Translations under genes and position numbers: made by a program | Shown here: positions 11,266-22,728 of the stretch, one piece after another | Layout of the letters: every line of letters starts with the position of its first letter | Numbering within the stretch: position 1 is the stretch's first letter | DNA from: Lacticaseibacillus pantheris DSM 15945 = JCM 12539 = NBRC 106106 | GTDB taxonomy: Bacteria > Bacillota > Bacilli > Lactobacillales > Lactobacillaceae | DNA: 64,000 nt | Assembly (NCBI RefSeq): GCF_001311175.1 | Contig: NZ_BBAI01000002.1 | Span: 62,001 to 126,000 of the forward strand | Reading direction: 5' to 3' | Notes under the pieces: model-generated | What the model saw: the letters and a program-made list of their open reading frames with translations, nothing else | Told to the model about the DNA's origin: nothing | Databases searched by the model: none

Positions 11266-14263
11266 ATGGATTCAAACAATAGGGAAAATAGTAGTATTTG
11301 GTTTAGGTTATCACTGATTGCTGCTGCCGTGGTGGCAGGATGGTTTGCAATTTTTTTTGGAAAACTAGTCCGGAGGTGCTCAGCGCTCAGACAATTAGCG
11401 CTAAGTATGAATTGGCAATCATTTTGAAGCAGTTCACCGGCGTAGCAATTCCGTTCATACTGATTGCACTCGGATATATTTTTGCCAATTACGATGGTGT
11501 TCGAATTAGACTTTTGTGGATGGTGTCGGTCACGACGGGCCTGCTATTGGCCGTGGTGATGGTTGTTGTATACAAGGTATTCAATATTTCCTTCATTTAC
11601 GATGCGGTTATGCCTGTACTTCGAAACACATACGCCCCTGTAACGGGTGTGGCCATAGGTGCAGTCTTTCTGCCGGCAATTAAGAGATTTGTGGCTGATA
11701 TGGGCAAACGTGCGTTTTATGGGGCCACTATATTAGTGCTTGTTGTGCCGGCTGTTTTCAATAAGGATGTATTTTTGTTCAACGGCGGTAATAGCCTGTG
11801 GTTTGGTTTTTACTGTTTTATTATTGGTGTGGGTCTCTTCGAGTATCACCAGCGGCGCGGTTTAATCTACACAGGACTTCAGACCACACTCATGATACTC
11901 ATGGGCGCGTTGGCAACTGTTTTGATGACGCATATATCCAGCGTTAATTATGACGATATGTCGGCAAGTGTTAGGTTTGTCAGTTACAGCTCAATCTTTT
12001 CTGTTTTAACTGCAATTAGCGCGGTCCAATTTTTTTTACTGTTGGTGCCGATCGACGAACACGCAACATTTCATGGGACCTCACAATTGGATTCGTTGGT
12101 TTGATGATTGGTACGGGCGACTGGCTTGCGACTGGTTCTCTGGGCATCATTAATAGCTTTAATGTGGTGGGCACCAAAGCAACGGCCGTAATTGCCCTAT
12201 TATTGGCTGCGGGGCTTCTTTTGATAGGTGTGGCTACTGCGACAGCTTCTGAAAGGTTATACTCCCGTTTGACCGAATTTAAGATTTGGTCCTTTGGCTC
12301 TCTGAGTGAGGCGATTAAGTTCATTTTATCAGGGGTTAAACATGGACTTAAAGTTGTGAGGAGTAGACTGGCCTTATTCTCGATGTTGATATGGATGTTA
12401 TTGTTGTCAGCCTTGTCGATTATTGGGTCAAACTTTTCCTGGCAAATAGTGCCGACTGCAAAAAGTGAAAACCTGATTTTGTACGTTCTATTTGACCGGT
12501 TTTCAATCATACTTTTAACTTTCCTAGTAGTCTTATCAATATTTTTTTGTGATACTGGCAGTTACTACACGCTATTGGGTCAGTGTTAATTTAACTACTA
12601 TTATTGTTGTCGGCTTCGTGGTTGTTAACCGATTGAAGTCGGCGGCCAGACAAGAACCACTATTACCGTCCGATTTATCCATGATTAAGGCGTTCCCGAG
12701 TCTATTGGGTATGGTAAGTATACCGTTCATAGTAGCTACTGTTATCGTTATGGTATTGGTTGTATTGTTAACTGTATGGTTGGAACGGGCGCATCCGGTC
12801 CATATGGGAACATGGAAGTTACGGGTTTTGGCGTTGGTACTTCCGTTATTGATGACAGGGTTTGTATCACGCATGAACCATACTGGTGGTGTCTCCTCTA
12901 CCATTGCAATCGGTATGGGCGATGGGCCGCGGTTCTACAACCAATTGGCTGGAGCGGAAAATAATGGTGCTGTCATGCAGTTCTTGAACAATGTGGACAT
13001 GACCGCAATGAACGAACCCCAAGGTTACTCTAAAGCAGCGATGATGCGGATTAAAAGCGAGTACGTTGCTGAGGCCAAAAAAAACTGAACAAAACCAGGG
13101 CGAATGATTTTGCCAAACAAACGATTATTTTGAATTTAAGTGAAAGTTTTGCGGATCCTACCCGCGTTCCCAATCTTAGTCTGAATAAGGACCCGATTCC
13201 GTACATTCGATCACTAAAAAGACAAACTACGGCAGGGGTAATGATGAGTTCCGGGTATGGTGGGGGAACGGCCAACATGGAGTACGCTTCATTGACCAGT
13301 TTGGATTTAGCGGCATTTGCACCGTCCTTATCAACACCCTTTACGCAGTTACCATTCACGAATTCGTACGGTCCCTCGATTGCCAAACTATTTACCGATA
13401 CTAGTGGAATTCATCCCAATACTGCCCTGTATTATCGTCGAATCCACGATTACCCAAAGTTAGGAATTAAAAAAAATTTTATTATCTTGGTAGCAAGTAC
13501 AAAATTAAGCATCAGAAGAAAATTGAGAACAGTCCATATCTTTCCGATGAGACGGCGTACGATAACGCTGAACTAAGGATTAATAGTACGCAGTCGGGAC
13601 AGTTTATTAACCTGGTTACTATGCAGAACCATTATCCTTACAGCGATCATTACTACACCAACAAAGGGTTTGAGGCATCCGGATCCGCCCTGAGTAGTAA
13701 TACTGATACTGATGAAGTAGAACAGTTTGCTACTGGATTATCGTACACGGATACCGCAGTCAAAAAGTTCATCAAGGAAATAGACAACATCAACAAGCCA
13801 ATTACCTTTATCTGGTACGGTGATCACCTTCCAGGCGGCATTTATGATGGACTCGACGTGACGAAGAACAACGTAGCCCTGCACGAGACTGATACTTCAT
13901 TTATTCCAATAAGTACGCCCGCGAGCACGAGGGGGCGGCCAAGAAACTGAATTATTCGGTGACTGATCCGAGTCAATTCACTTCGCTGGCGATGATGCAA
14001 ACCAATTCTAAGGTGTCGGCATACTACGCCATGATGAACGATGTCACCAAAAAGTTACCGGCTATGTCAGTCAACCTTAATGCAACTGAATCAGATACCA
14101 ACCGAGCACTGATGGTTAACGAGCAGGGCAAGCAGGTTAACGCATCCAGTTTGTCCGCAAAACAGAAAAAAAATTGTTGCGCGATTATAAACTAATTCAG
14201 TACGATACGGTGTCTGGTAAACACTATCTGGGAGATGATTTCTTTACCAAAATCATCAAATAA
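11266..14263 (+). CDS. Very large LtaS/phosphoglycerol-transferase-like membrane protein (multiple indels)
   Basis: Bridged length is about 1000 residues. The C-terminal 390 or so form an LtaS-type sulfatase-fold domain facing outside: NLSESFADPTRVP near its start, YGGGTANMEYASLTSL (the catalytic Thr region of the GGTAN type), TMQNHYPYSDHY and IWYGDHLPG (metal-binding Asp and His). Ahead of it lie at least a dozen membrane helices, far more than the five of ordinary LtaS. The first 280 residues (segment FLFNGGNSLWFGFYCFIIGV) recall an acyltransferase-3 membrane domain. Breaks are at about 11349, 12030, 12543-12549, 13077-13084, 13470-13477, 13897 and 14166. Likely transfers glycerol-phosphate or a related group to an envelope polymer. 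Confidence 0.75.
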
Positions 14264-14291
14264 CTGATAGTTTGTTATCCATAACTGGTGT

Positions 14292-14331
14292 TAAAGCCGT
14301 CTACGGGGTAAAATACCCGTGACGGCTTTTT
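14292..14331 (+). terminator. Rho-independent terminator after the LtaS-like gene
   Basis: AAAGCCGTC and GACGGCTTTTT flank an inner ACGGGTA-type stem; short T tail. Confidence 0.85.
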
Positions 14332-14386
14332 CAGTAAATATGGTGGTGTACTCTTTGGGCATCACGTAACTACGAGGAGAATTATA

Positions 14387-15863
14387 ATGACAACGACATT
14401 TCCCGATGATAGCTTAGCGCTACATACGGATTTGTACGAAATTAACATGATGTATACGTACTGGCGGGAAGGCATTGCTGAGCGTAATGCCGTCTTTGAA
14501 TCGTATTTCCGTACGATTCCGTATGGCAACGGATACGCCGTGTTTGCCGGCCTAGAACGGGTTGTGCAGTATTTACAAGGTTTACGGTTTAGCGACACGG
14601 ATATCGCGTATCTGCGGGAGACGCAGGATTACGATGAGGATTTTTTTGCAGTACCTCAAAGATATGCGATTGGGGCTAAGCATTCGTTCTGCAGTTGAAG
14701 GGGACTTGGTTTTTAACAATGAACCCGTTATGCAGATTGAGGGCCCATTGGTTCAGGGTCAGCTAGTCGAAACCGCCATCTTGAACATCATTAACTACCA
14801 AATTCTAATTGCGACCAAGGCTGCTCGGATTCGTTCCGCAGCAGGCAGTGACCCGCTGCTGGAGTTTGGCTCCCGGCGCGCCCAAGAGATGGACGCGGCT
14901 CTGTGGGGAACGCGGGCTGCTTATATTGGTGGTTTTGATGCCACTAGTAATGTCCGCGCAGCGAAGATTTTTGACATTCCGGCTAGTGGGACGCACGCAC
15001 ATTCGCTTATTCAAACCTACCGTAATGATTACGAAGGTATGATGGCCTATGCACGCACGCACCATGACTGTGTATTCCTGGTTGATACGTATGATACCTT
15101 GCGTAGTGGGGTTCCTAGCGCGATTCGTGTTGCCAAAGAAATGGGCGACAAGATTAGCTTCCAGGGCGTGCGTATCGACAGTGGTGACATGGCCTACATT
15201 AGTAAGCGGGTCCGGCAGCAACTAGACGAAGCTGGCTTCGATCAGGCTAAGATCTATGCGTCTAACGACCTGGATGAAAAAAACCATTCAGAACCTGAAG
15301 ATGCAAGGTGCGAAGATTGACGTCTGGGGTGTGGGTACACGTGTCATTACGGCTTACGACCAGCCAGCTTTAGGCGCTGTATACAAGCTGGTGTCAATTG
15401 AGAGTGATGATGGTAGCATGGTTGATACCATTAAGCTATCGAGCAACGCCGAAAAGGTATCGACACCTGGTAAAAAGCAAGTGTGGCGGATTACGGATAC
15501 GAAGGATGGCAAGTCGGAAGGGGATTACGTCGCTGTTAGCATGAAAATCCGGCTGCACAATCTGAGCTGTACATGTTCCACCCTAACTACACTTATATCA
15601 ATAAGACGTTGCACAACTTTACTGCACGCCCAGTACTACAGGATATCTTTGACCACGGCGAGCTGGTGTATGAATTACCAAATTTGCACGCGATTCGTGC
15701 TTACGCGGCCAGCAACATGGACTCGCTTTGGGACGAATACAAGCGGGATCTCAACCCACAGGAATACCCGGTTGACCTTTCGCAAAAGTTGTATGACCAC
15801 AAGATGGACTACATTCAGCAAGTCCGTGCAGCGGTAGCCAAGTCGATTGATGAACTTAATTAG
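14387..15863 (+). CDS. pncB: Nicotinate phosphoribosyltransferase (three indels)
   Basis: First enzyme of nicotinate salvage, making nicotinate mononucleotide from nicotinate and PRPP with ATP. The protein starts [15 protein letters not shown] and continues with [47 protein letters not shown] and [11 protein letters not shown]. It then gives [24 protein letters not shown], all family landmarks, and ends in Asp-Glu-Leu-Asn. Breaks are at a T run (14641-14647), an A run (15278-15284) and about 15545-15560. Start ATG 14387 follows CGAGGAGAAT. nadE follows after 14 bases, so the pair forms an NAD salvage operon. Confidence 0.93.
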
Positions 15864-15877
15864 TGGGGGAACTACGG

Positions 15878-16705
15878 ATGCGAACATTACAGAAGAAAAT
15901 TATTACGGCCTTACATGCAGTGCCTAGTATTGATCCAGAGAAAGAAATCCGGACTCGCGTCGACTTTCTCAAGGACTATATGAAAGCTAACTCGTTTTTG
16001 AAGACTTATGTCTTAGGAATCTCAGGCGGTCAGGATTCCAGTCTGGCGGGGACGTTAGCGGAACACGCTGTTACCGAACTACGCGCAGAGACTGGTGACG
16101 ATTCGTACCAGTTCATTGCTGTCCGGCTGCCATACGGTGAGCAGGCTGACGAGGCCGACGCTATGCAGTCCATAGAATTCATGCAGGCCGACCAAACCAT
16201 GCGCGTTAACATTAAGTCTAGCGTCGACGCGATGGAGCAGGCAGTCGTGGCTAACGGCATTGAAATTTCTGACTTCAACAAGGGTAACATCAAGGCGCGC
16301 GCGCGGATGATTGCCCAATATGCGATTGCGGGTCAAACCCACGGTGTCGTGATTGGTACTGACCATGCCGCCGAGGCCGTTACTGGCTTCTACACGAAGT
16401 TTGGTGATGGCGGGGCGGACTTAACCCCGCTTACTGGGCTCAACAAGAGTCAGGGGGCGTCCATGTTGAAAGCTCTGGGTGCACCAGCGCACCTCTACGA
16501 AAAGGCGCCCACTGCTGATTTGGAAGATAACCGTCCTGCACTAGCAGATGAGGTTGCGTTAGGGGTCACCTACCGCAACATTGACGATTACCTCGAAGGC
16601 AAAGAAGTGGATGACGCCGTGGCGGAGAAGATTGAGGCTTGGTACCTGAAGACCGAGCACAAGCGGCACCTACCGGCGACGGTATTTGATGAGTTTTGGA
16701 AATAG
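15878..16705 (+). CDS. nadE: Ammonia-dependent NAD synthetase
   Basis: Converts nicotinate adenine dinucleotide to NAD using ATP and ammonia. The PP-loop motif [10 protein letters not shown] is at about residues 48-57, with [45 protein letters not shown] and [12 protein letters not shown] following. About 275 residues, full length, intact. The ATG at 15878 is chosen over a longer in-frame start at 15863 because GTGGGGGA sits just upstream at the right distance. Operon partner of pncB. Confidence 0.95.
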   Translation: MRTLQKKIITALHAVPSIDPEKEIRTRVDFLKDYMKANSFLKTYVLGISGGQDSSLAGTLAEHAVTELRAETGDDSYQFIAVRLPYGEQADEADAMQSIEFMQADQTMRVNIKSSVDAMEQAVVANGIEISDFNKGNIKARARMIAQYAIAGQTHGVVIGTDHAAEAVTGFYTKFGDGGADLTPLTGLNKSQGASMLKALGAPAHLYEKAPTADLEDNRPALADEVALGVTYRNIDDYLEGKEVDDAVAEKIEAWYLKTEHKRHLPATVFDEFWK

Positions 16706-16731
16706 CTACACGGTATGAATGGAGGAACACC

Positions 16732-16869
16732 ATGTCTTTAGGCTCTTTTACTGGGTTAGAACCTAAGCGGCGGTCAAGATTTAACAGCCGGATTTTGCGT
16801 TTTGGTGCAAAGTCGCTGGGCACAAGTGGTCAAACCACTATTAGTACGTCTGTGGGGGCTGTGCTCTAG
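16732..16869 (+). CDS. Small 45-residue protein of unknown function
   Basis: Short frame starting at ATG 16732 behind a near-perfect ATGGAGGAACACC ribosome site. It ends in TAG immediately before the ATG of the next gene, so the two look translationally coupled. The product is basic and Ser/Thr/Gly-rich: MSLGSFTGLEPKRRSRFNSR, then a tail without a membrane helix. I recognise no family. It could be a real small protein or only a leader that couples translation of the downstream membrane protein. Evidence for coding is the ribosome site and the tight junction. Confidence 0.5.
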   Translation: MSLGSFTGLEPKRRSRFNSRILRFGAKSLGTSGQTTISTSVGAVL

Positions 16870-18561
16870 ATGAAGGCTAGGTATAGAATCCCCATAACTG
16901 TTGTTTATTATTTGGCACTGTCTTTGGTAATGGTTTATCCATTATACAAGACAGGGTTTTTGTTTAATGGCTATGACCAGGTATTCCATCTATCTCGAGC
17001 ACACGAGCTCGCAACTGCTTTTAAAGCAGGTCATTTTGGATACAGCTATGCGATGAATAGCTTCAACGATGTTGGCCAGGCAGTGGGTGTGTTTTACCCC
17101 AGTCTTAGTGTTTTGGTATTGGCCATATTCCAGTTGTTGTTTAGCAATCTTGTCTTGAGCACTTACATGGCGGTTTTTGTTACTGTCTTCCTGGGGCTAT
17201 TAATTAGCCATTACGCCATAATGAGATTGAAGAAGGGCCACCTGACTGCGGCCATTTTTTTTCCAGCCTATACATTGGGTCTACCATATTTTTGAATGTT
17301 TGTTTCGTGTGGTTCGACATGGGGTGGTTGTGGGCACTGATTTTTATTCCGTTAGTTTTATCGGGATTCGTGCAAATATTTGCTCATCGTAGCGCAACGG
17401 TCACTGACTTTGTCATTGGGATAGCTGCGCTCCTGCTTAGCCACATAGTTAGCTTTTTTTTGTAGTATTGTCTGGCCTCGTGGTAGTTACAGTTATAATT
17501 GCTTTCTATCGTTCTGATTTTTACTTCTACCTCAGAAAGTTTATTCTTGGTGGCCTGGTAGCTATGGGATGCACAGCCTTCTTTTGGATTAAGTTTGTGC
17601 GCATTTACTTAACAAACACGATTAGCGGAGTGAACAAAATAGATTCATCGTTCTACGCTTTAAAGCCAGGAACCATTTTCACGGATTCGCTTAATAATAC
17701 ATCGGTTACAGGAAATATTGGCGCTATAATTCTGTTGGTCTTAATCGTATTACTCACGCAGAAAAATAAATTTGATTTGTTAGATGGTTCGGCATTGGCC
17801 GGTTCGATTTTGTGCTTGTTTTTATCTAGTTCACTATTCCCGTGGATTCACGTTCAAAAATATCTTGGTAGTTTCATTCAATATCCGGTGCGGTTTTTAA
17901 GCGTAGCCATGGTGGGACTGGCATTTGTTGCCGCTGATGTATTGTCCCAGATGTTGTCGACTAAAGAATATAGATTTAAAACTTTGACTACCAGCGGTTT
18001 AGCTTTGGGCCTGATCCTGACGGCTTTTTCGTCTGCGACTGAGCTTTCCAGTCATCTTGATACAAATGATCAATTACGGACGCCATCTATCAATGTCCTC
18101 GCGCAGCCGTCCAATAAATTCAATGAAAATGCTGCAAAGCACATATTCAGCGAAAGATTTTTGATGGCCGGGCAGTTCGATTATTGGCCTCAACAAAGTA
18201 TTAAATTCGGTCAGGATATTATCAGGCACGTTGGAGCAATCAATGGTAAAAAAAAGTGCGATTGTCCCCGACACCGGTGAAAAATGGTCTCTCCTACCAT
18301 GTATCCCTTAAAAAGGGTGATCAGGTCGATTTACCGCTTTTGTCATACGGCGATGGGCTTAAGGTGCCTAATGGCCTAAAGGTGACCACTAGTCACCGGG
18401 GAACGGTTCTAATTACGAGCAACAAACCGGTTAAATCGATTGTGGTTGAAAGAACTAACAGCATCATTGATATTTTGGCAAATGTAGTCTCTGTTTTGGT
18501 GGCGATTTCCTTCGCATTTTTATGGGCACACAAGAAATTCGGTTTAAAAAGAATATTCTAA
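16870..18561 (+). CDS. Second, shorter YfhO-like membrane protein (three indels)
   Basis: About 560 residues. It starts with a membrane helix and LFNGYDQVFHLSRAHELATAF, then the loop YSYAMNSFNDVGQAVGVFYPSLSV. This loop has the position and character of the first outer loop of GT-C transferases such as YfhO (negatively charged pair, then an amphipathic loop). Many hydrophobic helices follow and then a short soluble tail with one final helix. Breaks are in T runs at about 17258-17265 and 17454-17461, and an A run at 18249-18256. It may glycosylate an envelope polymer. The exact substrate is unknown and the YfhO assignment is by general similarity. Confidence 0.6.
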
Positions 18562-18588
18562 TTGCAATGGTCAATTGAGGGCTACTAA

Positions 18589-18631
18589 AAGAATCCCGTT
18601 TCGTCAGTGTCTGACGAAACGGGATTTTTTT
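18589..18631. terminator. Bidirectional terminator between YfhO-like and lipoprotein genes
   Basis: Perfect stem AATCCCGTTTCGTCA with TGACGAAACGGGATT, five-base loop, T run on the right and A run on the left. Confidence 0.93.
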
Positions 18632-18637
18632 AGGTGT

Positions 18638-19487
18638 TTACTTTTGATAGTTTTCCATGTCGGATTCGGTTACTTTCTTGTGTCCATTTTTCTTTGCGTT
18701 AAGTACAGCTTTGGCAATATCCGAGTTACTCCAAGAGGATGTATCTACGCCCTCGGATTTTAAGTCAGCACGCGCTTGGCTAATTTCTGCACTAGTGACG
18801 CCGGATACAGAGCTATTTTCAGCACTCGTAGAAGCAGATGCTGATGAACTTGAACTACTAGTGTCGCTGGAACTTGCCGACGAGCTGCTTGCCGCTGCGC
18901 CGTTATCGTCGGTGGACGAAGTGTTTGTCGGCGTTGTGGCTGATGCCCCGTTTAGCAGTGACGCCTTCAATTCTAAGGCCTTAATTTGAATTTGGTAGTA
19001 GGGCTTAGATTGAATATCTTTGTCGCCTAGTAAATCGTTGATTGTTCCCAAGGCTGACGCTGTGTTGCCGGACTTTGCGGATTGCTGGGCGAGCTCAATT
19101 TCGTGGTTAAACGCCTGAGCAGTTTGTTTCCGTACGGTGATCTTGCGAACCAACTTTTTCCGGGCGGAGATAATCGCCCTGGTTCCGCCCTTAACGGACT
19201 TTGCTTCGCTCAGTGCGGATGTTAGTTGGTAATCGTCCATCTTTTGATTAGCGTTGTCCAGCTTTGAAGCCTTGGAGTAGTACCCCTTTGTCTTGCTATC
19301 ACTGCTATATTTGCTGGCAACCTTGTAGTATGTAGCCGCGGCCGAGTAGTCGCCCTTAATGATGTTTGTGTTACCAGAACTAACGGCATCCTTTGATACG
19401 TTATTATCGTTATTGCCACATGCAGCAGCGAAAAAAAGACAGCGCCAAGACCGTCGTGGTTGCTACTAATAAACCCTTCTTTTTCAT
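18638..19487 (-). CDS. Serine-rich secreted lipoprotein (one indel in the signal peptide)
   Basis: After correcting a seven-base run at 19433-19439 to six, the protein begins Met-Lys-Lys-Lys-Gly-Leu-Leu and has a hydrophobic signal ending FFAAACGN, a lipobox. The mature part has a helical region of tetratricopeptide-like character (repeats about Tyr-Tyr-x-Ala, QQSAKSGNTASALGTINDLL). A low-complexity Ser/Ala/Thr linker follows, then a C-terminal domain of about 45 residues (EISQARADLKSEGVD to MENYQK). Likely an extracellular membrane-anchored protein of unknown role. Transcribed toward the terminator shared with the YfhO-like gene. Confidence 0.72.
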
Positions 19488-19613
19488 TTTTCCAACCCCC
19501 AGTATTATTGACGAACCATAACACTAATCATAATGGATAAAGTTGTGACAAAACGCAACCCCTCAATCTGATGATTGCAACAAATACGTAATGAAAGATT
19601 TAAGAAAGTTTTG

Positions 19614-19619
19614 TATAAT
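19614..19619 (+). promoter_or_regulatory. -10 box upstream of the amidase gene
   Basis: A consensus TATAAT preceded by TG, 60 bases upstream of the amidase start. No good -35 hexamer at standard spacing, so it may work as an extended -10 promoter. Confidence 0.45.
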
Positions 19620-19679
19620 AACGTTATGAAAGGTTGTTGGGTAGTTTTGGAATGATTATTGGGTAATGGGTGATGAAAT

Positions 19680-22476
19680 ATGAATAAATTAGCAAAGTCG
19701 GCCACTGTTAGCATTGTGACCTTGATGTCCGCTGCTGTTCTTGCGGGGTATGCTGGAGACGGCATACATAATGTCGATGCGGCGGTGATTACTCCCAGTG
19801 AGTTACATACCAGTTCGTCAATCAATAGCTATATTGCCGACCACAAAATTCAGCCGGTTGGTATAACTAAGGAACTACATACGTTTGACATGTTTAATTA
19901 CAGCACGTCAGGCCAGAAGCCAGAAGGTGTTGTGTTCCACTACACCGATAACGCTACTAACTACAGCGCTCGGAACGAAGCTAACTACGAGATTAATGGT
20001 GGGTGGGAGAACGCCTTTGTGCATACTTTTGTTGACGCGGGCACAATCCTGAACATCCATGACACCAATTTTGGCTGCTGGGGATCCGGACCAAACGGAA
20101 ACAAAAAGTTTGTTCAGTTTGAGCTGGTAACTGCGCGCAATCGCGATGAATTTGCACGGTCAATTAGTAATGCTGCGTGGTACGTTGCGTACTTGGCGCA
20201 CGAATACGGTTGGAATTTGACCTTGGCCTCACAAAATAATGGTAGCGGCACCTTGTGGACACACTATGATGTGACGCACTACCTAGGCGGGACGGACCAC
20301 ACCGATCCGATTGCTTACCTGAATAGCTGGGGCTATAACACCACTCAGTTCCTCGATTTGGCCAAAGCATATTATCAGTACGGCGGTTTTTATGACACGA
20401 TTACCTCTAACGTTGCCAAGACGTATAACGCGACGATTACGCAGGATAACCGGAATGATGGCTTGTATGCAACTGGTCCATACAACACAAGTGATGAGAC
20501 TAAGGCGGTGGCGGCGGTCACTGCCAAATCATTAAGCGGCCAAACAGTCCAAGTACTGCGCGAGGCAGTGACGAAGCTAGGAACGTGGGTGCAAATCAAG
20601 ACAGCTGACGGCCAAACTTGGTGGATGGATAAGCAGGGCGTTAAGGTTAATTACGATCCAATTATTTCGTCTAAAAAGGTCAACTATGGGGCATACTTGG
20701 ACCAGTCATCTAGCAGCTATGGTCTGTACAAGGATGGGCCCTACATGACAGGTGCCTCCACGTTCGTGTACGCGTCCAAACATGCATCTGGTTTTAGCAA
20801 CGAACCAATCACTGTACTGGCCGAAGAAGTTACGAGAACTGGAACTTGGGTACAAATTCGGTTGAGTAACGGCGACACTTGGTGGATGGATAAGCAAGGT
20901 ATCAAGAGTTACGATACGGTTACCAATCAGAAGTCACTCAACAACACTACGGTTCGCATTACCCAGGACAGTCGGAATGATGGCATGTATGCGAGCGGGC
21001 CATACCACACGAGTGCAGATACTGTGCGTCCCGCTGCGAAGTCTCTGAAGAAATTCAACGGGCAGACTGCTACTGCGCTTCAACAAGAAAGCACGGCTTT
21101 AGGGACGTGGGTACAGTTGAAGCTTGGTGATGGTTCCACTTGGTGGGTTGATGAACGCGGAATTACCTTCTTTGATCCAATTCTGTCTAAAAATTCTAAT
21201 TCATCCGTTGTGACCGTTAAGCAGGATAATCGGAATGACGGACTATATGAAACTGGCCCATACATGACGAGCAATTCAACCTATACCGTCGCTTGGAAAT
21301 CGGCTAAGAAATATAATGGTCAGCGGGCTACCGTGCTAGGTGAAGAGACAACTAAGCGTGCAACGTGGGTTCACATTAAGTTCAGTGATGGTTCAACGTG
21401 GTGGATGGACAAGGCGGGCGTGGCACCGTTTGATTATGACAAAGTGTTATCAACCAACAATGTCACATACAGTGCGCAAATTAATCAGTCTGGTCGGTCT
21501 GACGGTTTATACCAAGATGGGCCGTTCATGACTGGTGCCACCACACTTGCGGTTGCAGCAAAAACCGCTAAGCCATTTAATGGACAAACTGCTAATGTTT
21601 TGAAGGAAGAAACTACCGTTAAGGGGACATGGGTACAGGTCCGCTTTGCCAATGGCGAAACGTGGTGGATGGATAAGCGCGGTATTTCTGCGTTTGACAC
21701 CATTACTAATCAAACGAACACCACGTATAAGGCCACCGTTAATCAAAATGGCCGCAATGACGGTCTGTACCAAACAGGTCCGTATTACACTAGCAGTGAC
21801 ACCAAGAACGTCGCCGCCAAAACCGCTAAAAAGTATAACGGTCAAGACGCTACGGTACTGGGCGAAGCCACCACTAAGCGCGCTACCTGGGTCCACGTCC
21901 AGTTCGGTGATGGTTCAACGTGGTGGATGGATAAGCAGGGCGTAGCTGCATTTGCCTATGACAAGGTACTTTCATCGACAAATGTGACTTACAATGCGCA
22001 GGTTAATCAATCCAATCGTACTGATGGACTATATCAGGATGGGCCGTACATGACTGGTGCGACGACTAGAGCGGTTGCGGCCAAGAACGCCAAGCAGTTT
22101 AATGGTCAATCAGCCACAGTTTTAAAGGAAGAGACAACCGCTAAGGTACCTGGTACAGATTCGCTTTGCTAATGGAGAAACCTGGTGGATGGATAAGCGC
22201 GGTATTTCCGCATTTTATCCAATTACAAATCAGACCTCCGTCAACTATCAAGTCAAAGTAAATCAAGACAATCGCAACGATGGGCTTTATCAGACGGGCC
22301 CGTACTATACCAGTCTTGCAACCAAGAATGTGGCCAATAAAACTGCTAAGCAATATAATGGTCAGTCTGCAGTGGTAACAGCAGAAGCTACAACGCCAAC
22401 GGCAACGTGGGTATTAGTTAAGTTTGCTGACGGTTCGAGCTGGTGGATGGATAAAAACGGCGTGACAAAGCAGTAA
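19680..22476 (+). CDS. Secreted N-acetylmuramoyl-L-alanine amidase with eight SH3/GW-like repeats (two linked indels)
   Basis: Cell-wall hydrolase of the amidase_2 (PGRP-like) type. A signal peptide ends near VLAGYAG. The catalytic domain covers about residues 50-235 with zinc-ligand candidates in VVFHYTD and the late TLWTHYDVTHYLGG/TDHTDP region, plus FVHTFVD. Eight repeats of about 80-85 residues follow, each with NRNDGLYxTGPYxTS near the start and GTWVQI..G.TWWMDKQG near the end. Such GW/SH3-type modules bind lipoteichoic acid. Two GG/GGG deletions near 22146 and 22155 shift the frame before the last repeat. About 930 residues. Confidence 0.85.
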
Positions 22477-22559
22477 TTGAAGTTTTGCGATGGTTCTGCG
22501 GACGATATATTTACGCGAATATTCCCTTGCGCCGCATCTATGTATTCATGTATACTAAC

Positions 22560-22697
22560 CTTAAAGATAAGGGAGTAACCAGCCGGCATTCGTGCCGGCG
22601 GTAGTGCCACCAAGGATAAATCCTGGTACTACCTTAAACAGGTGAGACTTATGGACTTGAGCCGAACGCGGCTTTGAGTGCATAAGTCTTTTTTTTA
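22560..22697 (+). ncRNA. yybP-ykoY (manganese) riboswitch with terminator
   Basis: Contains the family signatures AAGGGAGTAAC (22569-22579) and GGTGAGACTTAT (22641-22652), which close the basal helix (GATAAG with CTTAT), with two internal hairpins between. The 3' strand of the basal helix also forms the 5' side of a terminator: GACTTATG pairs with CATAAGTC, followed by eight T (22689-22696). Metal binding would hold the aptamer and prevent termination. It lies 30 bases upstream of a P-type ATPase, a known arrangement for manganese efflux. Confidence 0.85.
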
Positions 22698-22728
22698 TTC
22701 CCAGACTAAATACAAGGGGGCAACAAAA

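Noticed and set aside
11266-14263. Treating the pieces as four or five separate genes
   Set aside because: Each piece continues the same family in the next frame, and none of the inner pieces has a ribosome site at its first ATG.
18657-18989. Plus-strand acidic open frame of 110 codons
   Set aside because: It is the complement of the Ser/Ala-rich linker of the minus-strand lipoprotein gene; its composition is a shadow of that low-complexity region.
22500-22700. T-box leader before the P-type ATPase
   Set aside because: No AGGGTGGNACCGCG core or specifier loop; the manganese-type signatures fit instead.
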